A DNA stretch of 64,000 bases from Gloeophyllum trabeum ATCC 11539 (taxonomy: Eukaryota > Basidiomycota > Agaricomycetes > Gloeophyllales > Gloeophyllaceae), in NCBI RefSeq assembly GCF_000344685.1, contig NW_006920413.1:2629482-2693481 (forward strand), in the 5' to 3' direction. Both the position numbers and the translations under genes were made by a program. Of the stretch, positions 1-11,384 are shown piece by piece (within the stretch, counting starts at the first letter, position 1; each line of letters starts with the position of its first letter). The notes below the pieces were generated by a model. That model did no database searches. It saw nothing but the letters and a program-made list of their open reading frames with translations, and was not told where the DNA came from.

Positions 1-605
1 GCGAGATCCTCGAACCATGCGTGACGTTTGGCATCATTAAGCGTGACGCGAGAAGGTAATCGGAAGGAGGAGGGGCTGCGGTTGCTCAGCCAGATTTAGC
101 GATATATGGACAACGCTGCACTCACGGAATAGCTGGTACGCTCTCAGCACGTCTGGCGAAGACCTGATTCATGAAATCATCCAGCTCCGTCAGGACCTCT
201 CCCTTCAGGTGCTGATTGACCGCTTCCACAGACGTGAACGTCTCCGCCTGATCTGTTCCATTAGAGCGCCGTACTCCGCTAAGCATTGTTTTCACTCACT
301 GAGACGGTATGCCCAACACTGAAACCATTCTGGATATTTGACTGCGACAGAACATCCTCTGGCTGTCCCGGATGGGGTGGATGAAACCCAATGTACCCTA
401 GATCAGCACTGGTAGAAACTTTCGGCAGCCACTCGGGAGGCCTGAGTTCGTATATCGGTGGGTCAACCTTGTCAGGCCTCGATTCTCGCATATCGACTTG
501 ACAGCTGTTTGAAAACGGCAGAGCCAGCTGCGGTCGTTGTTCGTGAGCGCTTGCCAACGTGTACTCACCAAGTCCAACGAAAGCTAGTATACTCCGTCCA
601 ACCAC
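1..605 (-). CDS. MED12: Mediator complex subunit 12, N-terminal part, runs off the left edge
   Basis: MED12 belongs to the CDK8 kinase module of Mediator and regulates RNA polymerase II transcription in the nucleus. I read three exons on the minus strand: 605-300, 247-126 and 75-1. They are joined by GT-AG introns of 52 and 50 nt that keep the frame. The first exon carries the family's N-terminal signature (YELRPPEWLPK, then GFHPPHPGQPEDVL and a NGF motif). The third carries TLNDAKRHAWFEDLA, matching the region where animal MED12 has a W-F-x-D-L-A motif. The gene continues beyond base 1; MED12 is normally well over 1000 residues, so only about 165 codons are here. The start at 605 is the first in-frame ATG; an extra upstream exon cannot be excluded. 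It is divergent from the ATRIP-like gene. Confidence 0.82.
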
Positions 606-1258
606 ACACCACTCTCAGCCACAGCCAAGGCACTAAGAGTCTCGAAGGAACAGCTGACTACCTTCCGACCGTTCTCTTCGCCGTTCCTCAGGATTTGTGG
701 TAGTCGGTCCTTGGAGAGGCCCTGGACGAGTAAAAACACAGACTGGCTCGATCGGTTTGCAAGTAGTTGTAACGCCAAAAATGGAACGAGATTACGATTA
801 GACTTGCGACACTGCATTCCGCATGTTCTCGCGTTATTTCGTACGCCTGAGCTCCGCTGCAGCGTACATAGAACAAAGACGGTTTACTCATCGCCGAGCG
901 TCAAAAGTCTCAATCGCATGGGTTCCCACGCCACCTATGCGTAGCACTTAGCTGTTACAGCAGGCTAGTGGCAAACCGCTTCAAGCTGCTTCAAGCTGAG
1001 ACTCAGGATCTGTCTGGCATGGCATGATATAGCTCCTGCCTTTCACCAATTTTGGCTACTATCTGCGTGCTGAAATATTATTAAGCGCCTGGTGCTGTAG
1101 GAATCCACGAAATGTGAGTCCTATGGCCAACCGCCACTTCGTTTCAGCGCGATGCGGTTCTGCCTTTCGTAGAGAGTCCCGTGGATTAAAGGCATTCTGC
1201 ATTAGAGTCTCAGAAACTCCTGGCCTATTGTAGTAGAACCCCTCTATGACCGTTTTCT
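606..1258. promoter_or_regulatory. Divergent intergenic region between MED12 and ATRIP/Rad26
   Basis: This 653-bp stretch separates two divergent genes, so it should hold both promoters. I see no TATA box at a convincing distance from either start and no coding signal. The open frames here are short and unlike any family I recognise. Confidence 0.5.
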
Positions 1259-4200
1259 ATGGACGACTCAGACGACTATTTCGACGACGACGACCTTGTT
1301 CTGGACGAGGCCACCTTGGCTATCCTTGACAAGGAAGAACACAAGCATACTGTCCCCCAAAGCACGCCCGATAGCCAGTCACGACCGGCGAAGCGCCAAA
1401 AGACAGGCCATGGAGGATGGGGCGGGTTTGTCGGACGCAGCACGGTCGAGGATGACTTCGAAGACATGCCTGAGATTTCAGTGAGGGACGACGGGTCATA
1501 CGGCATTCGAGGGTCGCAAGGGCTGGATGTATTGGTACGAGCTAATAACACCGTTGACCTACCCCAATCTGCCACTCTATCCACAAGTAAGCCGAATCCT
1601 CCTTCAAGAGTACCTACACGCACCGAGAGCGTATTGCGACCCCCTCCCACGCGCCGTGCATCAACTCCTTCCTCTATATTTCAGCGCAACCGTTCGATAC
1701 GCGAAGCTCTCAAGGACTCCCCTCATGTACCGGCTGCGGGTACGAATAATCGTGTCGACCCTACCTTTCGCGCGTCTCAAGCACCCCAGTTACTTCCGTC
1801 TCAAGCCCTACAGCTACCTCCGTCTCAGTCTCAACGTCGAAATTCCCCCGCGCCTCCCGCCTCCCTTGGAACGAATGAGAGACGCCTTCAACGCGAACTA
1901 GAAATTCTCAATGCCCGTATGGAGGAGGTTCGTCGCATATTACTCTACTACCCTCTGAGTTACGTCACGTTCTTAGCCTGCATATGCAGCTCCAGCGCAA
2001 GGCAGAGGAAGCGGAGAAAGCAGCCAAAGCAGCTGAAGATGCTCGCTTTGCCAAGGAGGGTGAAGTGAGCATTTTGAGGAAAACCATGGAGAAGGTAACT
2101 AAGAGGCCACTATGTGACCGTCAGATACTATAAGTGTATTTCTTAGACCGCCCGAGAACATGCGGCCAATATTACACGACTCAAGTCAGCGAAAGAGGCC
2201 GCAGAAGCGGCACAGGCGCAACTGCAAAAGGAGATGAAGGAGGAAATGGAACGGCTACGAACTGAATTCCTCTTCAAGGTAATCCATTCATCCCATGCAA
2301 AGTCACCGTATTAATGCTGTTGAGTAGCAACACGAAATCGAGACGTCTCTCCGCAGACCACCCGGCAGTGTACGCTCTACGCGGATAAATCGGGATGTCC
2401 CAATGACCCCCGCCCATATGACAACACCTAGAGTTCCCCGCTCGGCCCTAAGGAATCCTGGAATCCTCGGTTCAAGCCCCTTGGTGCGCAAAAACGTCGT
2501 CCCGCCGCCCCAGTTCGGAGAGTTCGAGCAGGGGCCTTCGAAGCTCCCGCGGGTCAGACGGGACACGCCGAAGAAACCTGCTCCTCTCCCTGGGTTTTAT
2601 AACTCGTTTTTACCCGGACCCGCACCTCGTGAACCAACTCCCAAGACTATTCGCCCGAAGCCTAGCTCTCAGGCCTGCGATAAGAAGGGGAAAGGGCGGC
2701 ATGTCCCTAGCCCTTCGTTATTCAGCTATCACTCTCAAGTCCTGAGCAACGAGCCCATCCCTTCACCTCCGAGTAGTCCTACCACCCGCGGACATGCAGG
2801 GGAAAGCGACGATGTTGTCATGGACGATACTGACGCGAAAGGATCAGACCCTTCCGAAGCGCCCATGGAAGCTGAATTGGAAGTGCAGGAGGAAATCGAC
2901 GATGCAGCAATGGAAGGTATCGAAATCCTGGAACCTCCCGATTATCCTACAGAGGTAAGATAGGCGCAAGCTATTTGCTAGGCTGTCTCGCTGAATCATT
3001 GATAGCTCCGACGGCTGGTGTTCTCTCATGCTCTGCACTCGCAGCCGCTGACGCTGCAAATGCTGCTGGGCGCACCTATATCATCCACCGTATCTTCCCA
3101 TGATAGAGATCACTACCTCTCTGCATGCGGCTCGCTGCTGGAGTTACTAGGGGCGACGCCAGGGGTGAGCTGGGAGTCATTGGCCCAGAGGGTGTCCGAA
3201 GTCTTGCTAAAGCTCGTCCAACCCCTGAGCTTCAGTGATCTGGTGAGCGACGTTCTCGTTCACTAAGAGCAGGCCCCCGCTAATGACATCTATGAGACTT
3301 CACATTTGGCGGCCCTGCTAAATATGCTTTCCGTGCTCTCTTTTGCTTTCTCGACAATCGCCACTGCAGCTCTATCACCCTCTGAAGCCACCTATAATGC
3401 GAACCAGCCTCCACCCATCGTCGCTGTATTGTACGATATCATCCATAGACACGTTGTTCCCACCAAATGTGCTGGAGACGAAGGGCATCGCGACCTGGTG
3501 CGAGAGATTGTGGGCTTGATAGAAGCTCTCTGTTTCAGTGCAGACGATGCGTGCGATGAATAGTGAGTATTTTAGTGCATGAAAGGGAAAACAACTGAAA
3601 GGACACTTCAGTCTTTCTGAGGTCCTGGCTGCAGACGGCGTATTGCGAGTATTAGTCGACAGTGCACAACCGTCGTGGTTATTGGACAGGGCCACTCGAT
3701 GCTTGGCGCTGCTGGCAAGCCGTAAGTTCAATGTACACAAAGAGATGTTCTATATGTTGACTGGACCATCAGGTGAGACGGTGGCTCGATCCTTAATATC
3801 GAAGCCCGTACAGGGCGCGTCGGACGAAGATCAAGCTGGCAACCAAGGGCAGCTTGGGGCTCACATAGAACTCCTAGCTGCTCTATTGGCAGATCAGGCA
3901 CGCGTGGACCCTGAGGTGGGCTTGATTCTGGTTCTGAAGCGTCTGTTTGCTAATGATCATGTAGATGGAGAGCACGAGAGCGAATATATTGACATTCTTC
4001 GCGATGCTCTCTGTAAGCGGCGCTGCCGCTGTTACATTGCTCCTGGAGTCGCCGACCGTACTGCCGTCGCTCATCGTGCTGATGGCACGTCTGGCCGGGT
4101 TATTATGGGATCAAGTAGACACGACCGATTCGGTTCTGAGTCCACGAGAGTAAGCGCTGCATTCTAACCGGGAACCGGATTGATTGAGAACTGGATAGAC

Positions 4201-4615
4201 GTATCAGGACCATCTACCAAGCACTGACATTATTGCAATATCTTGTCTGCGGTCAAGGGGTGGATTTCTATGATCTCCGAAGAAGCCTCCATAACGCTCC
4301 ACATCGGCAGTTCAACGGGTTAATCCACATATTCATAGTGACATTTGGCCGCCTGAGCTACGCTGATGCACCGCAATGGATGTCGGCTGAACTTTGTAAT
4401 GAGGTGGATGACATGAGGGGTGAGGCCGCGCAATTGATTGTGAGATATATGATTGATTTACACCGCTTTTTGCAGATATGGCTAGGGCGTTGCTGGAGCT
4501 GGTGGTCGAAGGGCCGGAATTGGATAGTATCTATGCTGCATATCAAGAAGACGATAGTGAGGTAGATGGAGAAGAAATGGAGGCGCGCAATCTCGAGACT
4601 AACTCGCTGGAGTAA
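1259..4615 (+). CDS. rad26: ATRIP/Rad26/Ddc2-type DNA damage checkpoint protein
   Basis: ATRIP-family proteins recruit the ATR/Mec1 kinase to RPA-coated single-stranded DNA. The N-terminus is very acidic (DDSDDYFDDDDLVLDEAT), fitting an RPA-binding patch. A long coiled coil follows, rich in Glu, Lys and Ala, and ends in the family motif EFLFKQHEIE. Next comes a Pro/Ser-rich linker, then a helical C-terminal half with leucine-rich stretches. My exon chain is 1259-1927, 1990-2094, 2147 to about 2279, about 2330-2955, and then six or more further exons. Some clear junctions are a phase-0 intron at 1928-1989 and a GTGAGG donor near 4420 that restores the final frame MARALLELVVEG. The stop is at 4613-4615. 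Exon limits between about 3240 and 3965 are less certain. A different coiled-coil nuclear protein is the alternative, but the combination of motifs favours ATRIP. Confidence 0.8.
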
Positions 4616-5585
4616 GACATGTCGGGTTCGTACTCTCTCTTGAGTCTGCATATTTTATTATCTGCGTCTTGCTGTATCGTTATGTTCTACATATATCCGT
4701 TCCTACATTGTCATCTCCCCTTCGCCTCAGGCCCCATTCCCGTGTTGTCTATACCGACGGCAGGTGTTAATATTGGCATGTCCGATGAGTCAGGTACTCA
4801 TCCATGGGAAGGGTTCAGTCATACATTCGCTGAACGAAAGCGCACGTATTTTTAGGGTGATCAACGTGGGCCACCTGCATACATTCCTACGAATACCAGG
4901 GACTGGCGTCACCTCTCAAAATACTTCTGTTAAGCTGCCGCCCAATAAGCTCATGAAGAAGCGTCAGTATGTATATCGAATCCTTCTGTGCTCACAAGTT
5001 CAGCTTTGTCCATTGCCCGCTCGTGCGCCATCAAGTGAGAAGGATGCCTCTGCGACGTGATTGAAACGAAGTGAGTGATTCAAGTCAAAAGAGCAGATTC
5101 TGAACTTTGAAACGGAACGGAAGTCCTCTCGGTGGAATCGGCCGCGGTTCTCACAGTCACAAGCCCTTGTTATAATATTGATAAAGAGGAGGTCACTTGA
5201 CGCGAGGCGCGCCACGCCCATCACAGCTTGACATGCATGTACAAACGCTGGCTGATACTGATGGTAAAAAGGCACGGATACCTGCAGCTGAACGGTATCC
5301 TCGCATACAAGAGGTGAGCAATTGCGTATTCAGGACTTCCCAGCTAACTGGATACTCAGAAGTAAAGTGTTCGGTCTTCTCGGGACCGAGAGCGAATGGA
5401 TATTGGGAATCAAATCAAGCGTGCTTGCCTTTTGGTTCCGGAAGACGCTCATCTCCGTGCAAATCTTCTATTAATATACATGCAATCTGGGGAAGCCCCC
5501 AGGTTATTAAGACAGGCGCGTTTATGGACGGGCAGGCCCCCCTTTCACCGTACCCAACACCTGCGCTAAGCGTCGCCTGGGCAGA
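4616..5585. other. Intergenic region
   Basis: No convincing gene. Open frames are short, overlap on both strands and have no recognisable motifs. The right part presumably holds the promoter of the formate/nitrite transporter gene. Confidence 0.5.
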
Positions 5586-7103
5586 ATGGCCGCAATGGAT
5601 CCGCCGAGCACCCTCAAGCCCGCAGAAGTTGCGCTGGCTATGATGCAGCATGGCGTGGCGAAGCACCGCACCCGATGGGATATGGTGTTTTGGAAGGCTG
5701 TAAGGCAATATCTGTAGAGGTTGCCGAGACTGTTCTGCTTACCATCGACGCGGTAGTTCCTCGCAGGGGTGATGCTATCATTTGGAGGACTCCTCGATAC
5801 TGTCATTTCTGGCGGGTCCACAGCTTTGAACGCGTCCAATCCAGGCCTCGTCAAAGTCATGGGCGGCTTCGTCTTCCCTGTAGGACTCGTAATGTGAGCA
5901 ACCGCAGTTTCATTACGATCGCTCTGCTGATAATACGGCGCAGGATTGTATTGCAGGGACTCGAATTGTTAACTAGCAACATGATGGTACGGCGTGAATT
6001 CTTACATGATGGGCGACCTATCTTACATGATTGAATCCAGATCTTCCCTATGGCTATAATAAAACGCCAAATTCCATGGTGGAGTCTTCCATTCAACTGG
6101 TTCTTGGGTTCGTCATCATCCGGGACTCCTAAGGTATTCAGGCTAAGTCAGTTCCGCCCAGTTACCTTCGGCAACCTCACAGGCAGTCTATTTTTTGCGG
6201 AGGTGCTCGTCAAACGTGAGTAGTGCATGCACAATTGCAGCTTCGACTTACCCAAAGGTCTTCCAGAAACGGGCATCGTTTCCACTCAGCCGTACATAGC
6301 TTATATCCAAAGCTTTGCTATGTGAGTATATTCTCCTTCATGTAAGTCCATTCTCACGGCGGAGTGAAACGCAGTCGTAAAGTCATCGAGCCTCACTGGT
6401 ACCAAATATTCCTCCGGGGTATCGGATGTAACTGGCTTGTGTGCATCGCAGTCTGGGTATGTGAATTCTGCCGTCATCTGCATGATGCCGCCTAATAGCT
6501 TATCAGCAAGCAGCAGGGGCAAGGGATACGCTGTCCAAGGTACGACTCAACTTCCCATTAGTTCCCGTGAGTCGCTCACCTGAAGTTCACAGATCGTCGC
6601 AATATGGATCCCTATCTTGGTCAGTGAACTAATCAGCGAACCCTGTGCTTCCTGGCTGATGCTTACTGACCGTCCGGCAGATCTTCGTCTCGTGCGGATA
6701 CGACCACGGTGATTATTCAGGCACTTCTTCTCAGGAGGCTCGTGTGACTCATCATACCAAACCATTCAGTGGTCGCTAACATGTTCTCCATTCCCCTGGG
6801 AATTATGTTCCACGCTGAGGGAGTAAGTCACCTCTCGTGTTATTTATACTGCAGGCTGGTACTCACGGAATACGTCGTTAGCTCACGACCGCGATGTACA
6901 TCCGCAAATCTCTTATCGCAGCGTACCTGGGCAACATCGTCGGAGCCCTTTTCGTTGCTCTTCCGGCGACCTACTTCTACCTTTCGGACTATGACGCCGG
7001 GGGGCTGCGCGGCGTAGAGGAGGGCGAAGGTTTGAATGGCCCCGCTGAGGTTCACGAGAACCGAAGTGATAATGATATTGAAGACCAGAAACGCATGCAG
7101 TGA
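5586..7103 (+). CDS. Formate/nitrite transporter (FNT family)
   Basis: FNT proteins are pentameric channels with an aquaporin-like fold that move formate, nitrite or related small anions across the plasma membrane. I read exon 1 as 5586-5699 (TLKPAEVALAMMQHGV, WDMVFWKA), exon 2 as 5757-5893 (FLAGVMLSFGGLLDTV), exon 3 as 5944-5986 (IVLQGLELLTSNMM) and exon 4 from 6041 (IFPMAIIKRQIPWW). Later exons give FGNLTGSLFFAEVLVK, FLRGIGCNWLVCIAVW, CGYDHVVANMFSIPLG and, from 6894, MYIRKSLIAAYLGNIVGALF. The DHxxANM segment carries the conserved pore histidine of the family. The C-terminal tail is hydrophilic and acidic. The gene is cut into eight or more exons, some under 50 nt, which is why no long frame is open. 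Substrate (nitrite, formate or other) cannot be told from sequence. Confidence 0.88.
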
Positions 7104-7565
7104 ACGCTGGTCCTTTGGTCGGTGGTCCTCGAGCGTGATGATAGCTCTATATACCATTGGTTACCTGTTTGTAACGACTTACCAGCTTCTGCACTAGATC
7201 GATTGTGATCCGGCCGCTTCGTGCTGAGACGAGACTTGGTTACATTCGCTGATCGGTTGATGCTGCAGTGGCACCGTCGTTGTTACAAATCCAAAGTATG
7301 ATAGAACAGTTGAGACATGGCCTACACAATGATATCAGACCAAGCGACGGACGGTAATGCAAGGAGAAACGTCGTAGCATCAACTTTGTACAGGACAAAG
7401 TGGAGGAACTCGCAGAACCGCGGGTCTTTCACGGCAACGAATTCAGGACAAGGGGAGACGACGTCCACGTAAGTACTATGTTATCTTCAGACAAAAAGCA
7501 AACTCCCAAGCAACAGACAGAAGTGTTCAACCAAAAGTGCTTGCCTCGACCCTCCGTCATCCTGT
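7104..7565. other. Intergenic region between convergent genes
   Basis: This stretch lies between the 3' ends of the transporter (plus) and the BTB gene (minus). I see no gene in it; it should contain both 3' untranslated regions. Confidence 0.5.
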
Positions 7566-8567
7566 TCAGGCATCCTTGCTTTGCGCCTCCAACGCAGACC
7601 GTTCTGGCAAATCGAAAAGACCCGGAAGCATTTCCCATATTTTCATACGGGCGTCCTCAATACTTTGCCTAGAGGCTGCGGCGCAGTTTGCGCAGAGATG
7701 ATCCCAGGCAGCTTCACTAATTTTCGATGCCGCGTCGGCATCATGGACGAACAATTTGGACGTTGTCATGATGGCCCATACGTCGGGGTCGAGTAGCATC
7801 TTTTGCCTTTGACGCGAGCAGCATGTTGTCGACAGACCCAGGGAAAAGTTTTGGCAGAGGATACAACCAGCTTGCGTCAAGTATCAATAATTTTCTGACG
7901 CCCTATCAAGCAGAACTTGACAAGGTCACGATTCGAAATGTTGTCGACGATGTATGCATCGCCCAACTGACAGCAGGCATACATGCTTGCGGGCAAGAAC
8001 TTGCGGAGGTCGCACTGTTGAGCCAGCTGGATCATCTTTCCAGGTTCGAGCACGGAAGCATTGCGATCCCATGCAGCAAATGTAGTGGGACAGACGGTGC
8101 GCAGTTTATCGGTCGATAAGGCGCGAAAGTACTTCGAACCATACTTGGACGCTATCATAAGCAAGGAGGCGATCTCGATAAACAACTTCAGTGATTCAGA
8201 GTACCTGCAACAGTTGAGCACAACCGACGGGACGCCGCAAAATAGAACTTGCTCACCCTGGTGTGTACATAGCTTTCAAGAACAAGGTCATATCACTAGA
8301 TTTATCCTGAACGATGATCAAAGGACATCCATTGTGCTGCTCTCCTTTATCCGGCTCCGCATTGGAGAACATGTCTTTGAAGAACGTGGAGTTCCTGGCA
8401 AGTATCGTTCGGTGTACCTTGAAGATAGTCGACTCCGCTTGCAAGACGACGGTGCCATCTTCAAACCATAAATCCTCGCAGTGGGTCACACCAGCGTCCG
8501 AGCCTGACTCGAGCCCATCCGCAGCTGGGCCGCGTTCTCCAGTACAGCCAGGATGCTGTTCTGCCAT
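7566..8567 (-). CDS. BTB/POZ domain protein
   Basis: A BTB-domain protein of the type expanded in Agaricomycetes; such proteins homodimerise and often serve as cullin-3 adaptors, but no partner can be named. Exon 1 (8567-8257) encodes the BTB core: LWFEDGTVVLQAESTIFKVH, then ILARNSTFFKDMF and LFLKAMYTPG. A 52-nt intron (8256-8205) leads in frame to IEIASLLMIASKYG and a helical region ending LVKFCLIGRQKI. A third block, from about 7805 to 7566, carries a Cys-containing segment and a C-terminal KIWEMLPGLFDLP, as in relatives. The join between blocks two and three is unresolved: an in-frame TGA at 7877-7879 must be removed by an intron whose donor is not canonical, or a base is wrong. About 300 residues are expected. 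Confidence 0.75.
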
Positions 8568-9043
8568 ATCTCTTCAACTATTGCGGGGTATGCACGGTCA
8601 TTGCACGTTTTATCACTCCGTAGGCGGGCAAACGTACCACAAGACAGCGGGTGTTCACGATGAATCGCGATTCACCTTTGATAACGGTCTTCATATAGCA
8701 GTGCTCACAGCTGGTGCAACGTGTAAGCGGCCCATTCCGGGACGGACATTCACAGCCCTGCAGCTTCTGAATGTACGGGAGGCGTATACAATTCCAGTTA
8801 CAGCTACAATGCCTCTCAGGAAAACATCCTTTGTCAACGTATGACAACGGCAGAGTGCCTGAGAGGAGCAACAGCAGTACGTAGGTACGACGGGGCAAGG
8901 CAACGTATATGTTTCGTGGACACGAGTAGGTGAGGCTCGAACAGTCGTGTCTATCTGACATCCATGGTGTCGGACTGAACGCGACGCAGGGGCAACAGCC
9001 AGAAAAGGCTGGAGACAGTCCCCTTGAGGCATTGAACGTCCGG
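8568..9043. other. Intergenic region
   Basis: No gene recognised. Overlapping short frames on the minus strand have no motif. It contains the promoter side of the BTB gene and the 3' end of the DUF3128 gene, both transcribed leftwards. Confidence 0.4.
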
Positions 9044-9619
9044 CTACGCTATAGTCTCGGCATTCGCATCGCAGGTCGGCGTCGCCGGAGGCCAGTTCTG
9101 CAGAGGTTCTCTAAGGGGCCATCATGCCATTGAGCCATACACTACACCATAAAGCACTCACTTTCGAATCTCCCATATATCCTCACTACTCTGGGATAGT
9201 CTCCTGTGTGCCCACCACTCCGCCCTGCGTCTGATCCAGACATTGCGTCTCTCCTCAGGGTGGAGATTCGTAATGCTCATGCAAAACTTGAAATCCTCCC
9301 ATTTATGCCCGCATTCAGCTCTTTGGCCATACCTATACAGCGACCTGATCTGGTTCACCGTAACTGTTGCTTGGAGTGAGTCGGGTTTCGTTCGGAAGTA
9401 GTCAAGCGACGTACTATTGCAAGACAGGAAATCATCGAAAATTTTCATGCATCCCGGAATATCGTCAGGGGTAGGATGCAATTTCTGAAGATAGGCCTCT
9501 TCTTGCGCGACAGCAGTCGCAAAGTCTACGGTGGACATGAATTCGGTCAAGTATCGGTGAAAGCCGTCGACGTCAACGTCGTGATCGGGGTCAATTAATA
9601 ATTGCGGGACTATACGCAT
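9044..9619 (-). CDS. DUF3128 / EMI1-like protein
   Basis: The core IPGCMKIFDDFLSC, QIRSLYRYGQRAECGHKW and EDFKFCMSI contains the spaced cysteines of the DUF3128 family. Yeast EMI1 is a member, and the Cys arrangement resembles twin-Cx9C-like mitochondrial proteins. After it comes a Trp- and Arg-rich segment (RRRAEWWAHRR). A perfect GTGAGT donor gives a 51-nt intron at 9161-9111. Exon 2 (9110-9044) then adds about 22 residues ending at TAG 9044-9046; without splicing the protein would stop just after WEIRK. I start at the ATG 9619-9617. The frame stays open a little further upstream but only to GTG codons, and that upstream part reaches the end of the small inverted-repeat element at 9658-9848, so an upstream exon or truncated leader is possible. 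Molecular role is unknown. Confidence 0.72.
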
Positions 9620-9657
9620 ACAAGTCTCCGAATTTGTGCTGTCGTTAGCGTTTCTTC

Positions 9658-9848
9658 CAGCCGTTTGCACTTTTCAAAAATCATTTACAGTCGGACCACG
9701 TCGGACAGCCAATTTCAAGTCCCCGAGAGACAGAAATCAGGCCATGTGGACTTCGCTACCTTCTTCCGACGTCCCTGGGACCCACTCCGACCCACTCCGA
9801 CTATACGCGATTTTCTGAATTGGTGGTCTATCGATCTGCAAACGGCTG
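9658..9848. mobile_element. MITE copy 1 (CAGCCGTTTGCA family)
   Basis: A 191-bp non-coding element with perfect 12-bp terminal inverted repeats CAGCCGTTTGCA / TGCAAACGGCTG, flanked by a TC dinucleotide on both sides. Its interior (TTTACAGTCGGACCACGTCGGA and nearby) matches the copy at 15945-16149 in the opposite orientation. No transposase is encoded, so it would be non-autonomous. It sits directly upstream of the DUF3128 gene. Confidence 0.75.
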
Positions 9849-10098
9849 TCAGCAGGTAGCTTTACTGCGCCCCCGTGCAAACACGTACAAATATACCATA
9901 TCCAGAAGAATATCACGTGATGCCGGCAAACGCGGGCTTCCCGCCGCGCGCGTCTCCGGCCAGTTAGAGTATCTTCAAGTCTGGACTAAGAGGGTCATAT
10001 AGATGGGGCGAAATAAATTTTCATTGAAATCTATATAGCTGTGATACATGTGGCTGACAAGGTAGATATAAAAGTCAACAGTAAGGAAAGTTAATAAA

Positions 10099-10110
10099 CC
10101 CTAACCCTAA
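10099..10110 (-). repeat. Short interstitial telomere-like repeat
   Basis: Two perfect CCCTAA units (TTAGGG on the minus strand) follow the Pol III terminator of the adjoining tRNA-like sequence. Two units are too few to show a former telomere. A shorter similar motif occurs near 32190. Confidence 0.45.
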
Positions 10111-10121
10111 AAGCACAAATC

Positions 10122-10205
10122 AAAAAAAGTGCACAGTAGGAATTGAACTCTAGACATCTAGTGCTGAATGCACGCCGCATAACCACTACACTAAAGAAGC
10201 GATGC
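10122..10205 (-). ncRNA. tRNA-like Pol III unit (tRNA pseudogene or SINE head)
   Basis: On the minus strand there is a consensus A box (TAGTGTAGTGG, top 10183-10193) and, about 45 nt later, a consensus B box (GTTCAATTCC, top about 10139-10148). A run of seven T (top 10122-10128) follows as a Pol III terminator. The spacing and the D-arm-like GTGTAGTGGTTA resemble tRNA-Glu or tRNA-Asp. A TTC triplet sits where a Glu anticodon would be. The anticodon and acceptor stems do not pair properly, so this is a decayed tRNA or the head of a tRNA-derived retroposon rather than a working tRNA. Confidence 0.5.
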
Positions 10206-10248
10206 ATGTCTTACACATTAAAAATATATGATGGCAATGTAATTGGCG

Positions 10249-10662
10249 TTTACTTAATACGGCTGGGTCCAGTTATTTTTAGTGACGCGGCCGGAGGGGT
10301 CGGAGGTCACATGATATTCTTCTCGAAAAGGTAATATTTGGTCATGTTTACGCGGGGGCGCAATAGCAAAGACGGCTGTCAGCACTCCAGGCGAGGCATA
10401 TATAGCTAGCGACTCTAGCGATATGCTGCTGCACCGGCAGCCATTCAAGGCTCTGTATTTGGCGTATCATGCAGTCACTACCGCTTTCATCACTTTGCCC
10501 GCCTGGACTATTATCTATGCTCCTCCCTTCTTTCGACCAAGACCGACGTGGTCGTTATGGAGAACTGTCTGCGTGAAATTGTTACGAAGAGCGGGCAGAA
10601 TAGCGTCCAGGTATGCTAGTTCGCGATTCCCGACAATATTGAGAGCTGACGTCTCTCTGTGA
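10249..10662 (+). repeat. Exact copy of the esterase 5' region, left of the gap
   Basis: This 414-bp segment is identical to 11385-11798. It contains the promoter, first exon (10423-10610) and part of the first intron of the alpha/beta hydrolase gene, then ends abruptly at the N run. Complete identity on both sides of a gap points to unmerged contig ends rather than an old duplication. Confidence 0.85.
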
Positions 10663-11384
10663 NNNNNNNNNNNNNNNNNNNNNNNNNNNNNNNNNNNNNN
10701 NNNNNNNNNNNNNNNNNNNNNNNNNNNNNNNNNNNNNNNNNNNNNNNNNNNNNNNNNNNNNNNNNNNNNNNNNNNNNNNNNNNNNNNNNNNNNNNNNNNN
10801 NNNNNNNNNNNNNNNNNNNNNNNNNNNNNNNNNNNNNNNNNNNNNNNNNNNNNNNNNNNNNNNNNNNNNNNNNNNNNNNNNNNNNNNNNNNNNNNNNNNN
10901 NNNNNNNNNNNNNNNNNNNNNNNNNNNNNNNNNNNNNNNNNNNNNNNNNNNNNNNNNNNNNNNNNNNNNNNNNNNNNNNNNNNNNNNNNNNNNNNNNNNN
11001 NNNNNNNNNNNNNNNNNNNNNNNNNNNNNNNNNNNNNNNNNNNNNNNNNNNNNNNNNNNNNNNNNNNNNNNNNNNNNNNNNNNNNNNNNNNNNNNNNNNN
11101 NNNNNNNNNNNNNNNNNNNNNNNNNNNNNNNNNNNNNNNNNNNNNNNNNNNNNNNNNNNNNNNNNNNNNNNNNNNNNNNNNNNNNNNNNNNNNNNNNNNN
11201 NNNNNNNNNNNNNNNNNNNNNNNNNNNNNNNNNNNNNNNNNNNNNNNNNNNNNNNNNNNNNNNNNNNNNNNNNNNNNNNNNNNNNNNNNNNNNNNNNNNN
11301 NNNNNNNNNNNNNNNNNNNNNNNNNNNNNNNNNNNNNNNNNNNNNNNNNNNNNNNNNNNNNNNNNNNNNNNNNNNNNNNNNNNN
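10663..11384. other. Assembly gap (722 N)
   Basis: A run of undetermined bases. It is flanked by two identical 414-bp copies, so its true size may be very different from 722. Confidence 0.98.

Noticed and set aside
10099..10110. Former chromosome end
   Set aside because: Only two telomere-type units are present, in the middle of gene-rich sequence.
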